A stretch of DNA of 64,000 nt. It comes from Saprospiraceae bacterium (GTDB lineage: Bacteria; Bacteroidota; Bacteroidia; Chitinophagales; Saprospiraceae). Location of the stretch: assembly GCA_016722285.1 (NCBI GenBank), contig JADKGI010000015.1, forward strand, positions 89,934-153,933, written 5' to 3'. The position numbers and the translations under genes are program-made. Each line of letters begins with the position of its first letter. The stretch's first letter is position 1. Shown here in pieces: positions 11,101 to 19,007 of the stretch. The notes under the pieces were generated by a model, which saw only the letters and a list, made by a program, of their open reading frames with translations, did no database searches and was not told the origin of the DNA.

Positions 11101-12018
11101 GGAAATACCATCCACAAAGAGATTAATTGAGCCTGTTCTAGTGATTCTGATAAACCTAGCTCCAGCTGGTGGCAGAACAAAATTAGTATAGGATGAGTTA
11201 CCTGAACTTAAAGATAACGTCCCCAAATTAATATAACCGGCAGATCCGCCATTTATAGAATACTGAACATTTGCAGTAGCTGTACCAGCTCCATTTACAG
11301 AAGCAGCTATCGTAATTGTTGCACCACCTGCTGCCCATCGTCCCAAATCCAAAACCAAAGGAGTAGCATCATTTAGGGATGCAGAATTTGAAGTGCTTAA
11401 TGCTGTGCCTGAGGCGAGAATCGTTCCTTGTGCATTTGCCGGATTGGATGTACCACCTGTAGCCAACAATGCAAAGTTTTGGATTTGGCTGGCCCCATCA
11501 ACATAAATATTTGTAGCCGACGTTCTGGTTATTCTAATATAACGAAGCCCTCCTGCTGGGGCGACATAATTGGTATATGTGGAGTTAGCAGAAGTTAAGG
11601 AAAGTGCTGTTCCAAAATTTGTATAAGATATACCATCTGTGGAATATGCTACTGTAGCTGTAGCGGTACCTGATGCCCCTATACGGGATGCAGCAACAAT
11701 TATAGGAGTTGAAGAAGCTACCTGCCATTCAAAATCAATAATTAATGGAGTTGCATCGGTAAGTGATGCAGAATTTATGGTACTCAGCGCAGTACCTGAA
11801 GCCAATATCATACCTACAGCATTGGTGGGATTTGCACTACCACCAGTTGCTGAAACACCATACCCAGTAGTACTTGGAGCATTTCCTACAGTACACATTT
11901 GAGCACCAATTTTTGTATAACACGATATTATCAAAAATATCAGTAGAAAAAACTTACTCTTGCTCATGAGATTTACATTAAAATTTGATTTATTCATTGT
12001 TTGTATTGCAGTTTTCAT
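8143..12018 (-). CDS. Giant DUF11-repeat surface protein, N-terminal segment
   Basis: This 1,291-residue open segment is the start of a secreted giant protein that continues to the left edge. Residues about 1-40 hold a basic stretch and the hydrophobic core FFLLIFLIISCYT, a signal peptide for Sec export. Two similar modules of about 130 residues follow, each with a motif like SLTDATPLIIDFEW or SLNDATPLVLDLGRW. Next comes a short cadherin/Ig-like segment near residue 320, then a roughly 500-residue region with HWEDGYEADI and SRDHNSSYAGR that resembles IgGFc-binding-type N-terminal domains (inference). From about residue 1,010 DUF11 domains begin, recognised by DLSITKTDG, TNAGPSDVVGATVTDNAP and GNNTATDTDTPAP. 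The frame ends at a local scramble near 8122-8152, where the consensus repeat gains 1 and then 2 bases, so the frame recovers downstream. Expected role: cell-surface adhesin or matrix protein. Ligand unknown. Confidence 0.85.
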   Translation of the reverse strand: MKTAIQTMNKSNFNVNLMSKSKFFLLIFLIISCYTKIGAQMCTVGNAPSTTGYGVSATGGSANPTNAVGMILASGTALSTINSASLTDATPLIIDFEWQVASSTPIIVAASRIGASGTATATVAYSTDGISYTNFGTALSLTSANSTYTNYVAPAGGLRYIRITRTSATNIYVDGASQIQNFALLATGGTSNPANAQGTILASGTALSTSNSASLNDATPLVLDLGRWAAGGATITIAASVNGAGTATANVQYSINGGSAGYINLGTLSLSSGNSSYTNFVLPPAGARFIRITRTGSINLFVDGISYTHYCSSSVAVKDEIVVLSPGTATGNITGNDRINGSVFSLTQLSNTPNGTLNFNPATGMYTYSPNFGYEGLDFWTYQLCDPGPDGNINTQGDNNCTTTSVTFRTIFNCKTTTFYVPMPENEARDFLEDINTGNDDPTTVYIGIALSGEGFITYDHWEDGYEADITFPMQSTTQIWGDGDLTNGVAPGFPNDMIPAGKTVILTNNLISGHDNTTTYDPNGAGADNTLQSVIDYDGRDKVHVAGEASMAKFAWGTVSTVSTSSSAVPPTRDWGTSYVLPVGTNTTNAGEMFQLSSLSIIAKDNNTVVNIDRDADGVNDISMTLNEGETYYVDSWTSSQQPILQGATIMASNPVQVMLMSRDHNSSYAGRTYALVPDDMFSARYFMPGVPNETVRVYLYNPTNSAITVTRTTNPGPTSTNINVPAKSTVFDDANNIGVAYEYSSTVPFSALAAVDYNAVTSDWGFRLVPEDNMSPVALLSFAEGSDPTNGLYGSMNYSQALITPKCNTYIYVDLNGDSTPDKVSFNDDVDALDAAITIGGVTYDETTSNQGILVNKYQTITIGGTNGSLNGAKIWTRTGPNNTGPFGCELAVVWGQNGGPAGSPNIDAGYTLPKTPLPLDMNVTYPTNVCPDNTTETIAIVALNGLAPYTILVLNKTTQESHIISTMNASSTFDASNPGIYVVKAHDSNCLEFELNFTVVESANCNADLSITKTDGKLTYAPGVPNIYTVVVSNAGPIDAFGTTVTDNAPAGTMISTWTAVFSGGATGSFSGSGNINTLVNLPVNGTVTYTVTVTIPPNHMGNVVNTATVTSPSNAPDLNLSNNTATDTDTPAPVSDLSITKTDGVATYTAGTTTTYTVVATNAGPSDVVGATVTDNAPLGTSITGWNAIFSGGASGTGIGSGNISQTINIPVGGVATYTITLNIPSGVTGNLSNTAVIAVPLGTTDPTPGNNTATDTDTPAPVSDLSITKTDGVPTYTAGTTTTYSQ

Positions 12019-12394
12019 AGGATTTGATTCTTAGATATAATATAAAATGCCAAATTTTGAGGACGGCTTTTTATCAACTGAAGTAAACATCCCGGCAATA
12101 ATGAGAAAAATTCAGATATAAAAAGTGGTGTTAGCCTTTGAATAAAAGGTTCTAAAACCCTAACATAAAAATAAAAAAATTAATATATAAACACTTCATT
12201 TAAGATATTTTACAAAATATACTTCAGAATCAAGGTGACTTCTATTATCTTAAAATATGCTAAAAGCCTATTAGTACAGGTATTGAGGGCAAATATATTA
12301 TTATAAATTTATATATAAAAATATAATAATATATATTTTCAAATTAATTTTTTTGCTGCTCACTTTTTATAGATTTTGATATTACGTATGAAGT

Positions 12395-12602
12395 GATCCT
12401 TGCTGTCTTCGTGACTTGGCGGCAGGTAATTTTTTCTATAGCCACTAAGACCCTAAGTCTCAAGGGTGCACTAAGATTTTTCTACTACAATTTCCAGCTT
12501 AGACATTAAATTGATCTTTGTGATTCTTACCGTCTTTGTGACTTCGTGGCAGGTATTTCTCTGTTGACCACTAAGTTTCAAAGGTGCAATAAGAATACTT
12601 CA
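12395..12602. repeat. Two tandem copies of a dispersed-repeat-like element
   Basis: Copies begin at 12395 (GATCCTTGC) and 12513 (GATCTTTGTG). Each has a left part like CTTCGTGACTT-GGCAGGTA and a right part like CCACTAAG..TCTCAAGGGTGCA, which is roughly the reverse complement of the left part. Words of the same kind (CACAAAG, CTTTGAGACTTAGAG, TTGTGGCA) recur at 30814-30951. The element has no coding potential. Similar TTTGTG/CACTAAG repeats are scattered through many environmental Bacteroidota genomes, as I recall. Confidence 0.55.
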
Positions 12603-12631
12603 TAAAAAGATCCACAAAATATAAAGTGGCT

Positions 12632-12655
12632 GCAATCGGTTTCGCAACCGATTGC
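12632..12655. promoter_or_regulatory. Perfect hairpin / operator-like palindrome
   Basis: A 10-bp arm GCAATCGGTT and its exact reverse complement AACCGATTGC flank the 4-base loop TCGC. It lies between divergent genes, where neither needs a terminator, and only a short T run follows (TGTTTT). The central CG with A/T-rich flanks also resembles a LacI-family operator. It could be an operator, a REP-like element or an orphan terminator; the sequence alone does not decide. Confidence 0.5.
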
Positions 12656-12871
12656 TGTTTTATATAATATTTTGAATATGCCTTATTTATAAGAATTATA
12701 ATCTATATCTTATTCTAATTAAATAATAATATTTTACAGTTTACAATCATATCATCATGGCGATTAGCAGACTTATTATCAAGAATAAACCTTTAGATTA
12801 AGAGGTACATTTATGGATAAAAAACAAAATTTATAAAATCAAGATTGTAACAAATATTCTATCTTTACCAC

Positions 12872-14656
12872 ATGAATCCAATGAAAGAACAATACATGCA
12901 AACCTGGCAGAATGCCTACAATGCACTTAATGAAAACCAGAGGAGAGCCGTTGATACCATCGAAGGGCCAGTCATGACCATTGCCGGACCCGGTACAGGC
13001 AAGACGCAGTTGCTCGCTGTTCGTATAGGCAATATACTTTTGAAAACAGATGTTTTTCCCCACAACATACTTTGCCTTACATACACTGAAGCCGGGGTGA
13101 TAGCCATGAGACAAAGGCTCAATTCATTTATCGGCCCTGATGCTTATAATGTAAACATACACACCTTTCATGCTTTTTGCAATAATGTCATTAAAGAAAA
13201 TATACAGCACTTCGGTCATTTCAGAGACCTGCAAATGATTTCGGATATCGAAGAAATCGAAGTATTCAGGGCAGTAATTGACAAATTTGATGATGATCAT
13301 CAACTCAAAAGATTTAAAGGAGATATTTACTTTGAAACTAAGAGATTAAAGTCTCTTTTCAGTATGATGAAGCAGGAAAAATGGGACGCATCTGCCATCA
13401 GAGCTGCTTATGAAGTACACAAAACGCATATCACTGATCCGACAGTAGAAGGGTCTGATTATGTTTATAAAACCAAAAGATTTGACAAAAATACCAATAC
13501 CCAATATCAAAAGGGAGATATCAATCCCAGACTAATCAAGGATGAACTGAAAAGATATGAGGATGTACTGGCTGCATCTCAGGAGCTTGATGCCTATAAT
13601 ACCGAAATGGCCCGAAGGGAGCGGTTTGACTATCAGGACATGATTCTTTGGGTAATAGAAAAATTCAAAACCATCCCCGATCTTCTGTCAAAATATCAGG
13701 AACGTTTTCAATACATCCTGGTAGATGAATATCAGGATACCAACGGAGCACAGAATGAACTGATATTTTTGCTGGCAGATTATTGGGACCAACCAAATCT
13801 TTTTATAGTTGGAGATGATGACCAGAGTATATTCAGGTTTCAGGGTGCTAACATGAACAGCATCATAGATTTCAAAGATAAATTTGCTCCCCAGGAAATT
13901 GTCCTGTCAGGCAACTATCGGTCAAGTCAAAACATCCTCGACAGAGCCAGAAAACTTATAGAATATAATGAAGACCGATTAGTCAGGAGATATCCTTATC
14001 TGACCAAAGACCTGACTGAAAAGCGATTGAACGGTTTATCACCGGCTCCAGTGCCTGAAATCATTGCCTATAAAAATGAAACCCAGGAAGAGGCAGGTAT
14101 CATAAGCAAAATATTAGAGCTTCAGGATCGTGGCACACCACTCAACAAAATAGCAGTCATATATTCCAAGCATAAATTTGGGGATAATCTGATCAAATAC
14201 TTTTCACAAAAGAATATACCTGTCAACGTCAAAAAAAGAGTCAATGTACTTAATGAAAATGATGTATTCAGACTAACCAATATTCTTCGATATATAAATG
14301 GTGAATTCACAAAGCCCCACAGCAGTGAAGATTTGCTGTTTGAAATCATGCATTATGAATATTTTGGACTGTCTGCACTTGATATTGCCTCTGTCAGTTT
14401 ACTATGCAGGCGTAAGTCTGATGAGAAATCAGAAACTTTCCTAAAATGGCGCGAAGTAATTTCAAATAAGGATCTACTTACAAGAGCCGGTGTCAAAAAT
14501 ATCAACGACGTAATCAGTTTTTCCGATATTATGGAAGCCTGGATTTCCGATATTTCCAATGTCACTATCCAGACATTAATTGAAAAAATCCTGACTAAGG
14601 GTCACATACTTGAGTCGTGCTGCATGGACCTGATAAGGCCTGGAAACTCCAGTTGA
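12872..14656 (+). CDS. UvrD/Rep-family helicase-nuclease, N-terminal part (frameshifted)
   Basis: Superfamily 1A helicase motor. The Walker A motif GPGTGKTQ is at residues 39-46, motif Ia at LTYTEAGVIAMRQRL, motif II (Walker B) VDEYQDTNG near 288, motif III GDDDQSIFRFQGA near 315, and motif IV NYRSSQNILDRA near 347. It uses ATP to unwind DNA, probably in recombination or repair. The open frame ends at 14656, but the protein logically continues in the next frame from about 14617. A single missing base around 14615 joins GHILES to the downstream VLHGPDKAW. No slippery heptamer is visible, so this looks like a sequencing or real frameshift, not programmed frameshifting. First gene of the plus-strand group. 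Confidence 0.88.
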   Translation: MNPMKEQYMQTWQNAYNALNENQRRAVDTIEGPVMTIAGPGTGKTQLLAVRIGNILLKTDVFPHNILCLTYTEAGVIAMRQRLNSFIGPDAYNVNIHTFHAFCNNVIKENIQHFGHFRDLQMISDIEEIEVFRAVIDKFDDDHQLKRFKGDIYFETKRLKSLFSMMKQEKWDASAIRAAYEVHKTHITDPTVEGSDYVYKTKRFDKNTNTQYQKGDINPRLIKDELKRYEDVLAASQELDAYNTEMARRERFDYQDMILWVIEKFKTIPDLLSKYQERFQYILVDEYQDTNGAQNELIFLLADYWDQPNLFIVGDDDQSIFRFQGANMNSIIDFKDKFAPQEIVLSGNYRSSQNILDRARKLIEYNEDRLVRRYPYLTKDLTEKRLNGLSPAPVPEIIAYKNETQEEAGIISKILELQDRGTPLNKIAVIYSKHKFGDNLIKYFSQKNIPVNVKKRVNVLNENDVFRLTNILRYINGEFTKPHSSEDLLFEIMHYEYFGLSALDIASVSLLCRRKSDEKSETFLKWREVISNKDLLTRAGVKNINDVISFSDIMEAWISDISNVTIQTLIEKILTKGHILESCCMDLIRPGNSS

Positions 14657-16059
14657 TCAATACATTCTTTGACTTTGTAAAAAATGAAGCCGCCAAAATA
14701 AAAGTATTATCACTCAAAGAGTTGATCAGACTACTGGATATTTTGGATGAAAACAAGTTGGAACTGCCTGTAAACAGGGTCATTTCCAATGAACAAGGCC
14801 TTCATTTTATAACAGCCCACGGTGCTAAAGGACTGGAATTTGAACATGTATTTATCATGCGCGCCAATAGAGATCAATGGGAAAATAAAAAAGGTGGAAA
14901 TTATAATTATTCGCTGCCACCAACATTATCCAAATCTATAGCCGGAGGCGAAACGGAAGATGACAGGAGGCTCATGTATGTGGCCATCACCAGGGCCAAA
15001 AATTATCTTTATATCAGCTATCCAACCCACAGTGATGATGAAAAAGAACTGGAGCCATCCAGATTTATTTCTGAAGTGCTAAGTCAGGAAAATGAAGTCA
15101 AACATGTCGAAATACCAGAAGAAGTCAGTATTGAATACAAAGCTGAACTAATGAGATATCAACAGGGCGAAGCCAGGCTAATCGATGATGAACTGATAGA
15201 CAAAGTCCTTGAGAACTTTAAGATTAGTGCCACCAGTCTCAACAAATATCTTAAATGCAAGTTGGCTTTCTATTTTGAAAATATATTGCGTGTCCCATTG
15301 GGCAGGAGCGCTTCGATGGGTTTTGGAAATGCCATCCATTATGGACTGGAGCTTTTTTTTGCTGACATCAATCAATCTATTCCGAGATCGATAGGAAGTG
15401 TATCAAAACTGACCGATTATTTTATCAAGGGAATGGACAATTACAAATCCCATTTTACCGCCCAGGAATTTGAAAATTACACAAAACACGGTATCAACGT
15501 ACTTACAGATTATTATACAGAATATCATAACGAATGGTTGGCACCACGCAAATATGAGCTGGAATACAATATGCCTATCACAGAATATCAGGGTGTTCCG
15601 ATATCAGGAAAACTGGACCGCATCAACATATATGACGATCATATCTCCGTCACAGATTATAAAACGGGAAAGTACGATTCCAAAAAACTAAATGAGCCTT
15701 CAGGTGGCGATGATGATTTAGGCGGAGATTACTGGAGACAGATTGTTTTCTATCGGCTACTACTCGATGGGGACAAACGCCACGATTGGGTGATGAATAA
15801 GGGTATAATGGATTTTGTGGAAAAAGATGGCAAAGACATATTTAGAAGAAAAGAGTTTAGCATAGCATCTTTTGAAACAGAAATAGTAGGCAAGCAACTT
15901 GTAGATGCGTATCAAAATATAAAAAATCACATTTTCACGCCAGGATGCGGAGATGAAAAATGCCAGTGGTGTAACTTTGTGATGCGCAATATGCCAGCAA
16001 AGACAACTACAGATGAGGAAGAATCAGAGGAAAACCTAAAAATGAACATCGATATTTAA
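14617..16059 (+). CDS. UvrD-family helicase-nuclease, C-terminal part with RecB/AddB-like nuclease
   Basis: This continues the gene starting at 12872; joined length would be about 1,060 residues. It carries helicase motif V (FITAHGAKGLEFEHVFIMR) and motif VI (DRRLMYVAITRAKNYLYIS), followed by a PD-(D/E)XK nuclease domain with GNAIHYGLE, GKLDRINIY and DYKTGKY. One cysteine before the nuclease core (KCKLAFYF) and three at the end (GCGDEKCQWCNF) match the spacing of the Fe-S staple in AddB/Cas4-type nucleases. The apparent GTG start at 14617 is only the point where this frame opens. Likely functions in DNA end processing. The following methyltransferase starts 17-50 bp downstream. Confidence 0.88.
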   Translation: MLHGPDKAWKLQLINTFFDFVKNEAAKIKVLSLKELIRLLDILDENKLELPVNRVISNEQGLHFITAHGAKGLEFEHVFIMRANRDQWENKKGGNYNYSLPPTLSKSIAGGETEDDRRLMYVAITRAKNYLYISYPTHSDDEKELEPSRFISEVLSQENEVKHVEIPEEVSIEYKAELMRYQQGEARLIDDELIDKVLENFKISATSLNKYLKCKLAFYFENILRVPLGRSASMGFGNAIHYGLELFFADINQSIPRSIGSVSKLTDYFIKGMDNYKSHFTAQEFENYTKHGINVLTDYYTEYHNEWLAPRKYELEYNMPITEYQGVPISGKLDRINIYDDHISVTDYKTGKYDSKKLNEPSGGDDDLGGDYWRQIVFYRLLLDGDKRHDWVMNKGIMDFVEKDGKDIFRRKEFSIASFETEIVGKQLVDAYQNIKNHIFTPGCGDEKCQWCNFVMRNMPAKTTTDEEESEENLKMNIDI

Positions 16060-16109
16060 TAATATGCATTTATTTAATGATATTTGCATTTAATGGAAAA
16101 AGTAATTTA

Positions 16110-17687
16110 ATGGAAATAAAAACAGATATTAGGCAAGGTGACAGTAAGGAAATTTTAAAAAAAATATCTTCCAATTCAGTAGATTTGATATTTACATCTC
16201 CTCCATATGCAGACCAACGTCAATCAACCTATGGAGGAATTCCACCAGAAAAATATGTAGATTGGTTTATGCCTATTTCAATTGAATTATTGAGAGTTTT
16301 AAAGCCATCTGGAACATTTATATTAAATATCAAGGAGAAAGTAGTCTCAGGTGAAAGAAGTACTTATGTGATGGAGCTAATACTTGCTATGAAAAAACAA
16401 GGTTGGTACTGGACTGAGGAGTTTATTTGGCATAAAAAAAATAGCTACCCAGGCAAATGGCCTAACCGGTTTAGAGACTCTTGGGAAAGATTATTGCAAT
16501 TTAATAAAGATAAAAAATTTCATATGTATCAAGATGAAGTTATGGTACCAATGGGAGATTGGGCAAAATCTCGATTGAAAAACCTTTCGGAAGTTGATAA
16601 AATTAGGGATGTTTCAAAGGTAGGGAGTGGTTTTGGTAAAAATATATCTAATTGGTTGAAAAGAGAAAAAGCATATCCTACGAATGTACTTCATCTAGCC
16701 ACTGAATGTAATAATAAAAATCATTCTGCAGCTTTTCCCGAAGAATTACCGGAATGGTTCATAAAGTTATTTACCAAATCTGGTGATCTGGTTTTGGATC
16801 CATTTATGGGTTCCGGTACCACAAATTTTGTTGCCCAAAGAATGAGTCGTAATTCAATAGGAATAGAAATATTGGAAGAATATTGTAATATGGTAAAAAT
16901 AAAGCTTGACCCAGTTAAATTAGTTTTATTCGAAAATGAAGTTTTATATGAAAAAATAAGCTTACAGGAAGTAACTCAATACGTTGAAGAAAATATTGGT
17001 GTTTTTCACCAAAAAAGAATAGAAAGGATAAATAAATTAAAACTAAATTCAGTATTAAAAAAGAAGAATCCATATTTATTTAAAGCTAAGTATTTATTAA
17101 CAGCAAGTGAAATTATAGAAGTGATTGTGGCTGCTTTTATGTCATCGAATGAAGAAACTATTTTTGGTGATTGGCTTGAAGGATTAGCAATATTTATAAA
17201 TAACAAAGTATATGGTGGCAAAAAATCAGGAATTACAAATATTGATTTAGAATTCAATAAAGACGATAAACGCTATATTGTAAATATTAAATCAGGTCCA
17301 AATTGGGGAAATAGTAGTCAAATTTCAAAAATGAAATCAGACTTTACTACTGCTGCCAAGGCTCTCAGAACAAGTAATTCAAAATTGAACATTATTGCCG
17401 TAAATGGATGTTGCTATGGAATAGATAACCATCCTGATAAAGGGGCATATTTTAAATATTGTGGTCAGCAATTTTGGGAATTTATATCCGGAAATAAGGA
17501 TCTTTATAAGGAAATAATAGAACCTTTAGGACATAAATCAAAGGAAAATAATGAAAAATTTGCTGAGTCCTATTCAAGAATGATTAATAAATTTACAAGT
17601 GAATTTATTCAGAACTTTTGTACAAAAAGTGGTGATATTGACTGGATAAAATTACTTAAAGATAATTCAGGTAAAACATATCAGTAA
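16110..17687 (+). CDS. Single-chain DNA methyltransferase-restriction endonuclease
   Basis: The N-terminal half is an amino-DNA methyltransferase with the catalytic motif TSPPY near residue 30 before the SAM motif DPFMGSGTT near 230, i.e. beta-group order. TSPPYADQRQSTYGG and YVDWF resemble the PvuII-type N4-cytosine enzymes, so m4C is the best guess. The C-terminal half (about residues 285-525) resembles EcoO109I/PmeII-type endonucleases: ITNIDLEFN and IVNIKSGPNWGNSSQ fit a PD-(D/E)XK core, although the residue two before the catalytic Lys is Asn, not the usual acid. I chose ATG 16110 (MEIKTDIRQGD, the family-like N-terminus, with GGAAAAA upstream) over ATG 16077. The gene is visibly more AT-rich than its neighbours, suggesting acquisition. 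No separate R or M gene lies nearby. Confidence 0.82.
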   Translation: MEIKTDIRQGDSKEILKKISSNSVDLIFTSPPYADQRQSTYGGIPPEKYVDWFMPISIELLRVLKPSGTFILNIKEKVVSGERSTYVMELILAMKKQGWYWTEEFIWHKKNSYPGKWPNRFRDSWERLLQFNKDKKFHMYQDEVMVPMGDWAKSRLKNLSEVDKIRDVSKVGSGFGKNISNWLKREKAYPTNVLHLATECNNKNHSAAFPEELPEWFIKLFTKSGDLVLDPFMGSGTTNFVAQRMSRNSIGIEILEEYCNMVKIKLDPVKLVLFENEVLYEKISLQEVTQYVEENIGVFHQKRIERINKLKLNSVLKKKNPYLFKAKYLLTASEIIEVIVAAFMSSNEETIFGDWLEGLAIFINNKVYGGKKSGITNIDLEFNKDDKRYIVNIKSGPNWGNSSQISKMKSDFTTAAKALRTSNSKLNIIAVNGCCYGIDNHPDKGAYFKYCGQQFWEFISGNKDLYKEIIEPLGHKSKENNEKFAESYSRMINKFTSEFIQNFCTKSGDIDWIKLLKDNSGKTYQ

Positions 17688-17807
17688 TGACTAACCGCAG
17701 ATCTTTTTCAAACAAGCCGGCTTGATGGCAGGCGCATTTTCCAGAAAGTATTTTTTAATGAAGTACATGCTGCTGCATTTTCAAATCTGAGCCTTTCCAG
17801 AAAAAAT
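17687..17807 (+). other. Hidden N-terminus (Tat-like signal) of the downstream aminotransferase
   Basis: An ATG at 17687 overlaps the TAA stop of the methyltransferase gene (TAATG). It reads MTNRRSF and then leaves frame. If the T run at 17704-17708 had six Ts and the run at 17751-17756 had seven, translation would be continuous: MTNRRSFFKQAGLMAGAFS, then a spacer through FNEVHAAAFSNLSLSRKN, into the aminotransferase. RR-SF-K plus a weakly hydrophobic stretch is the pattern of a twin-arginine signal. Both edits are homopolymer changes of one base. Confidence 0.6.
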
Positions 17808-18974
17808 GTGCCACCTAAGGACCTGGCTTCAGACGAAGATTACTGGAGCTATATCCAACAGGCATATACTGTCCACCCATCAATTGTCAATCTTAATAAT
17901 GGAGGTGTAAGCCCCAGCCCACGTATCGTGCAGGATGCGGTAGAACGATACAACAAGCTGTCTAATGAGGCCCCATCCTACTATATGTGGCGTATATTGG
18001 ATCAGGGCCGCGAACCGCTAAGGGAAAAATTAGCCGATCTGGCAGGATGCGATCCGGAAGAAATAGCGATCAACAGAAATTCAACCGAAGCATTGAATAC
18101 CGTGATTTATGGTTTGGATCTCAAACCCGGTGATGAAGTCATTGGCACAAAACAGGATTATCCCAATATGATCAATGCCTGGCGACAAAGATCAAAGCGT
18201 GAAGGAATCATTTATACCCAAATAAGTTTCAATTTTCCGATAGAAAACGACGAAGAAATAGTAAGTGCTTTTGAAAAAGCGATTACAAAAAAAACCAAAG
18301 TTCTTCATATAACTCATATGGTCAATTGGGTAGGGCAGATTTTACCCGTTAGCAAGATATGCGCTGTGGCTAAAAAACACGGTATCAAAACTATTGTGGA
18401 TGGTGCTCATAGCTTCGGTTTGCTCGATTTCAATATCCCTGATCTGGGCTGCGACTATTTTGGGACTTCGCTCCACAAATTTCTTTCAGCCCCTATCGGC
18501 AGCGGTATTCTTTATATCAAAAAAGAAAATATCAGGGATATCTGGCCGCTCGTTTGCAATGACAATCCAAAAAGCGAAGATATCAGAAAATTTGAGTCGC
18601 TTGGAACCAGAAGCTTCCCCATCGAGCAAGGTATCGGAGAAGCGATCAATTTTCACCAGGCCATCGGAAGTAAGAGGAAAGAAGAGCGCATCAGGCATCT
18701 AAAAAATTACTGGGCGGGTGCCGTCAAAGATATACCAAAAGTTAAAATACATACCTCACTGAAAGACGACTATTCCTGTGCCATCTGTGGTGTCACAATA
18801 GATGGAATGACACCGGGAGAGCTAGATTCTGCACTCTTTTCTCAATATAAAATCCATACTGTAGGAATTGTTTGGGAAAATATAAGTTGCGTCAGAATAA
18901 CCCCTCATGTTTATACCAGAAAAAAAGACTTGGACAGATTGGTCCATGCTATTGAAACCATAGCAAAAAAGTAA
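17808..18974 (+). CDS. Class V aminotransferase / isopenicillin-N epimerase-like PLP enzyme
   Basis: PLP-dependent fold type I enzyme of the isopenicillin-N epimerase/cysteine desulfurase-like class V group. Visible signatures are the N-terminal NLNNGGVSPSP, INRNSTEALNTVIYG in the cofactor-binding region, DGAHSFG (Asp that contacts the pyridine nitrogen) and GTSLHKFLSAPIGSG with the Schiff-base lysine. The exact substrate cannot be told from sequence. The GTG at 17808 is the longest start in this frame, but the true start is probably ATG 17687 with an export signal (see the preceding feature), making the enzyme periplasmic. It follows the fused R-M gene directly. Confidence 0.85.
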   Translation: MPPKDLASDEDYWSYIQQAYTVHPSIVNLNNGGVSPSPRIVQDAVERYNKLSNEAPSYYMWRILDQGREPLREKLADLAGCDPEEIAINRNSTEALNTVIYGLDLKPGDEVIGTKQDYPNMINAWRQRSKREGIIYTQISFNFPIENDEEIVSAFEKAITKKTKVLHITHMVNWVGQILPVSKICAVAKKHGIKTIVDGAHSFGLLDFNIPDLGCDYFGTSLHKFLSAPIGSGILYIKKENIRDIWPLVCNDNPKSEDIRKFESLGTRSFPIEQGIGEAINFHQAIGSKRKEERIRHLKNYWAGAVKDIPKVKIHTSLKDDYSCAICGVTIDGMTPGELDSALFSQYKIHTVGIVWENISCVRITPHVYTRKKDLDRLVHAIETIAKK

Positions 18975-19007
18975 AAGATAGTTATGTTGATGAATATTAC
19001 TAATCTC

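Larger units (their letters stand above)
12019..12871. other. Non-coding divergent intergenic region, about 850 bp
   Basis: No convincing gene is present between the divergently transcribed surface protein and helicase. The stretch is very AT-rich, especially at 12160-12350. It contains two copies of a dispersed-repeat-like sequence (12395-12602) and a perfect hairpin (12632-12655). Promoters for both flanking genes must lie here. The best -7 candidate for the helicase is TATCTTTA at 12860-12867, only five bases before its ATG, which would imply a leaderless or nearly leaderless message. Confidence 0.7.

Noticed and set aside
12019..12871. Hidden gene or tRNA in the large intergenic region
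   Set aside because: All frames are short and no cloverleaf was seen.
14600..14660. Programmed ribosomal frameshift in the helicase-nuclease
   Set aside because: No slippery heptamer or downstream structure is seen, and this gene type is not known to use frameshifting.
16077..16109. ATG 16077 as start of the methyltransferase-endonuclease
   Set aside because: It adds 11 residues (MIFAFNGKSNL) that do not look like the family N-terminus, while ATG 16110 has GGAAAAA upstream and a typical start.
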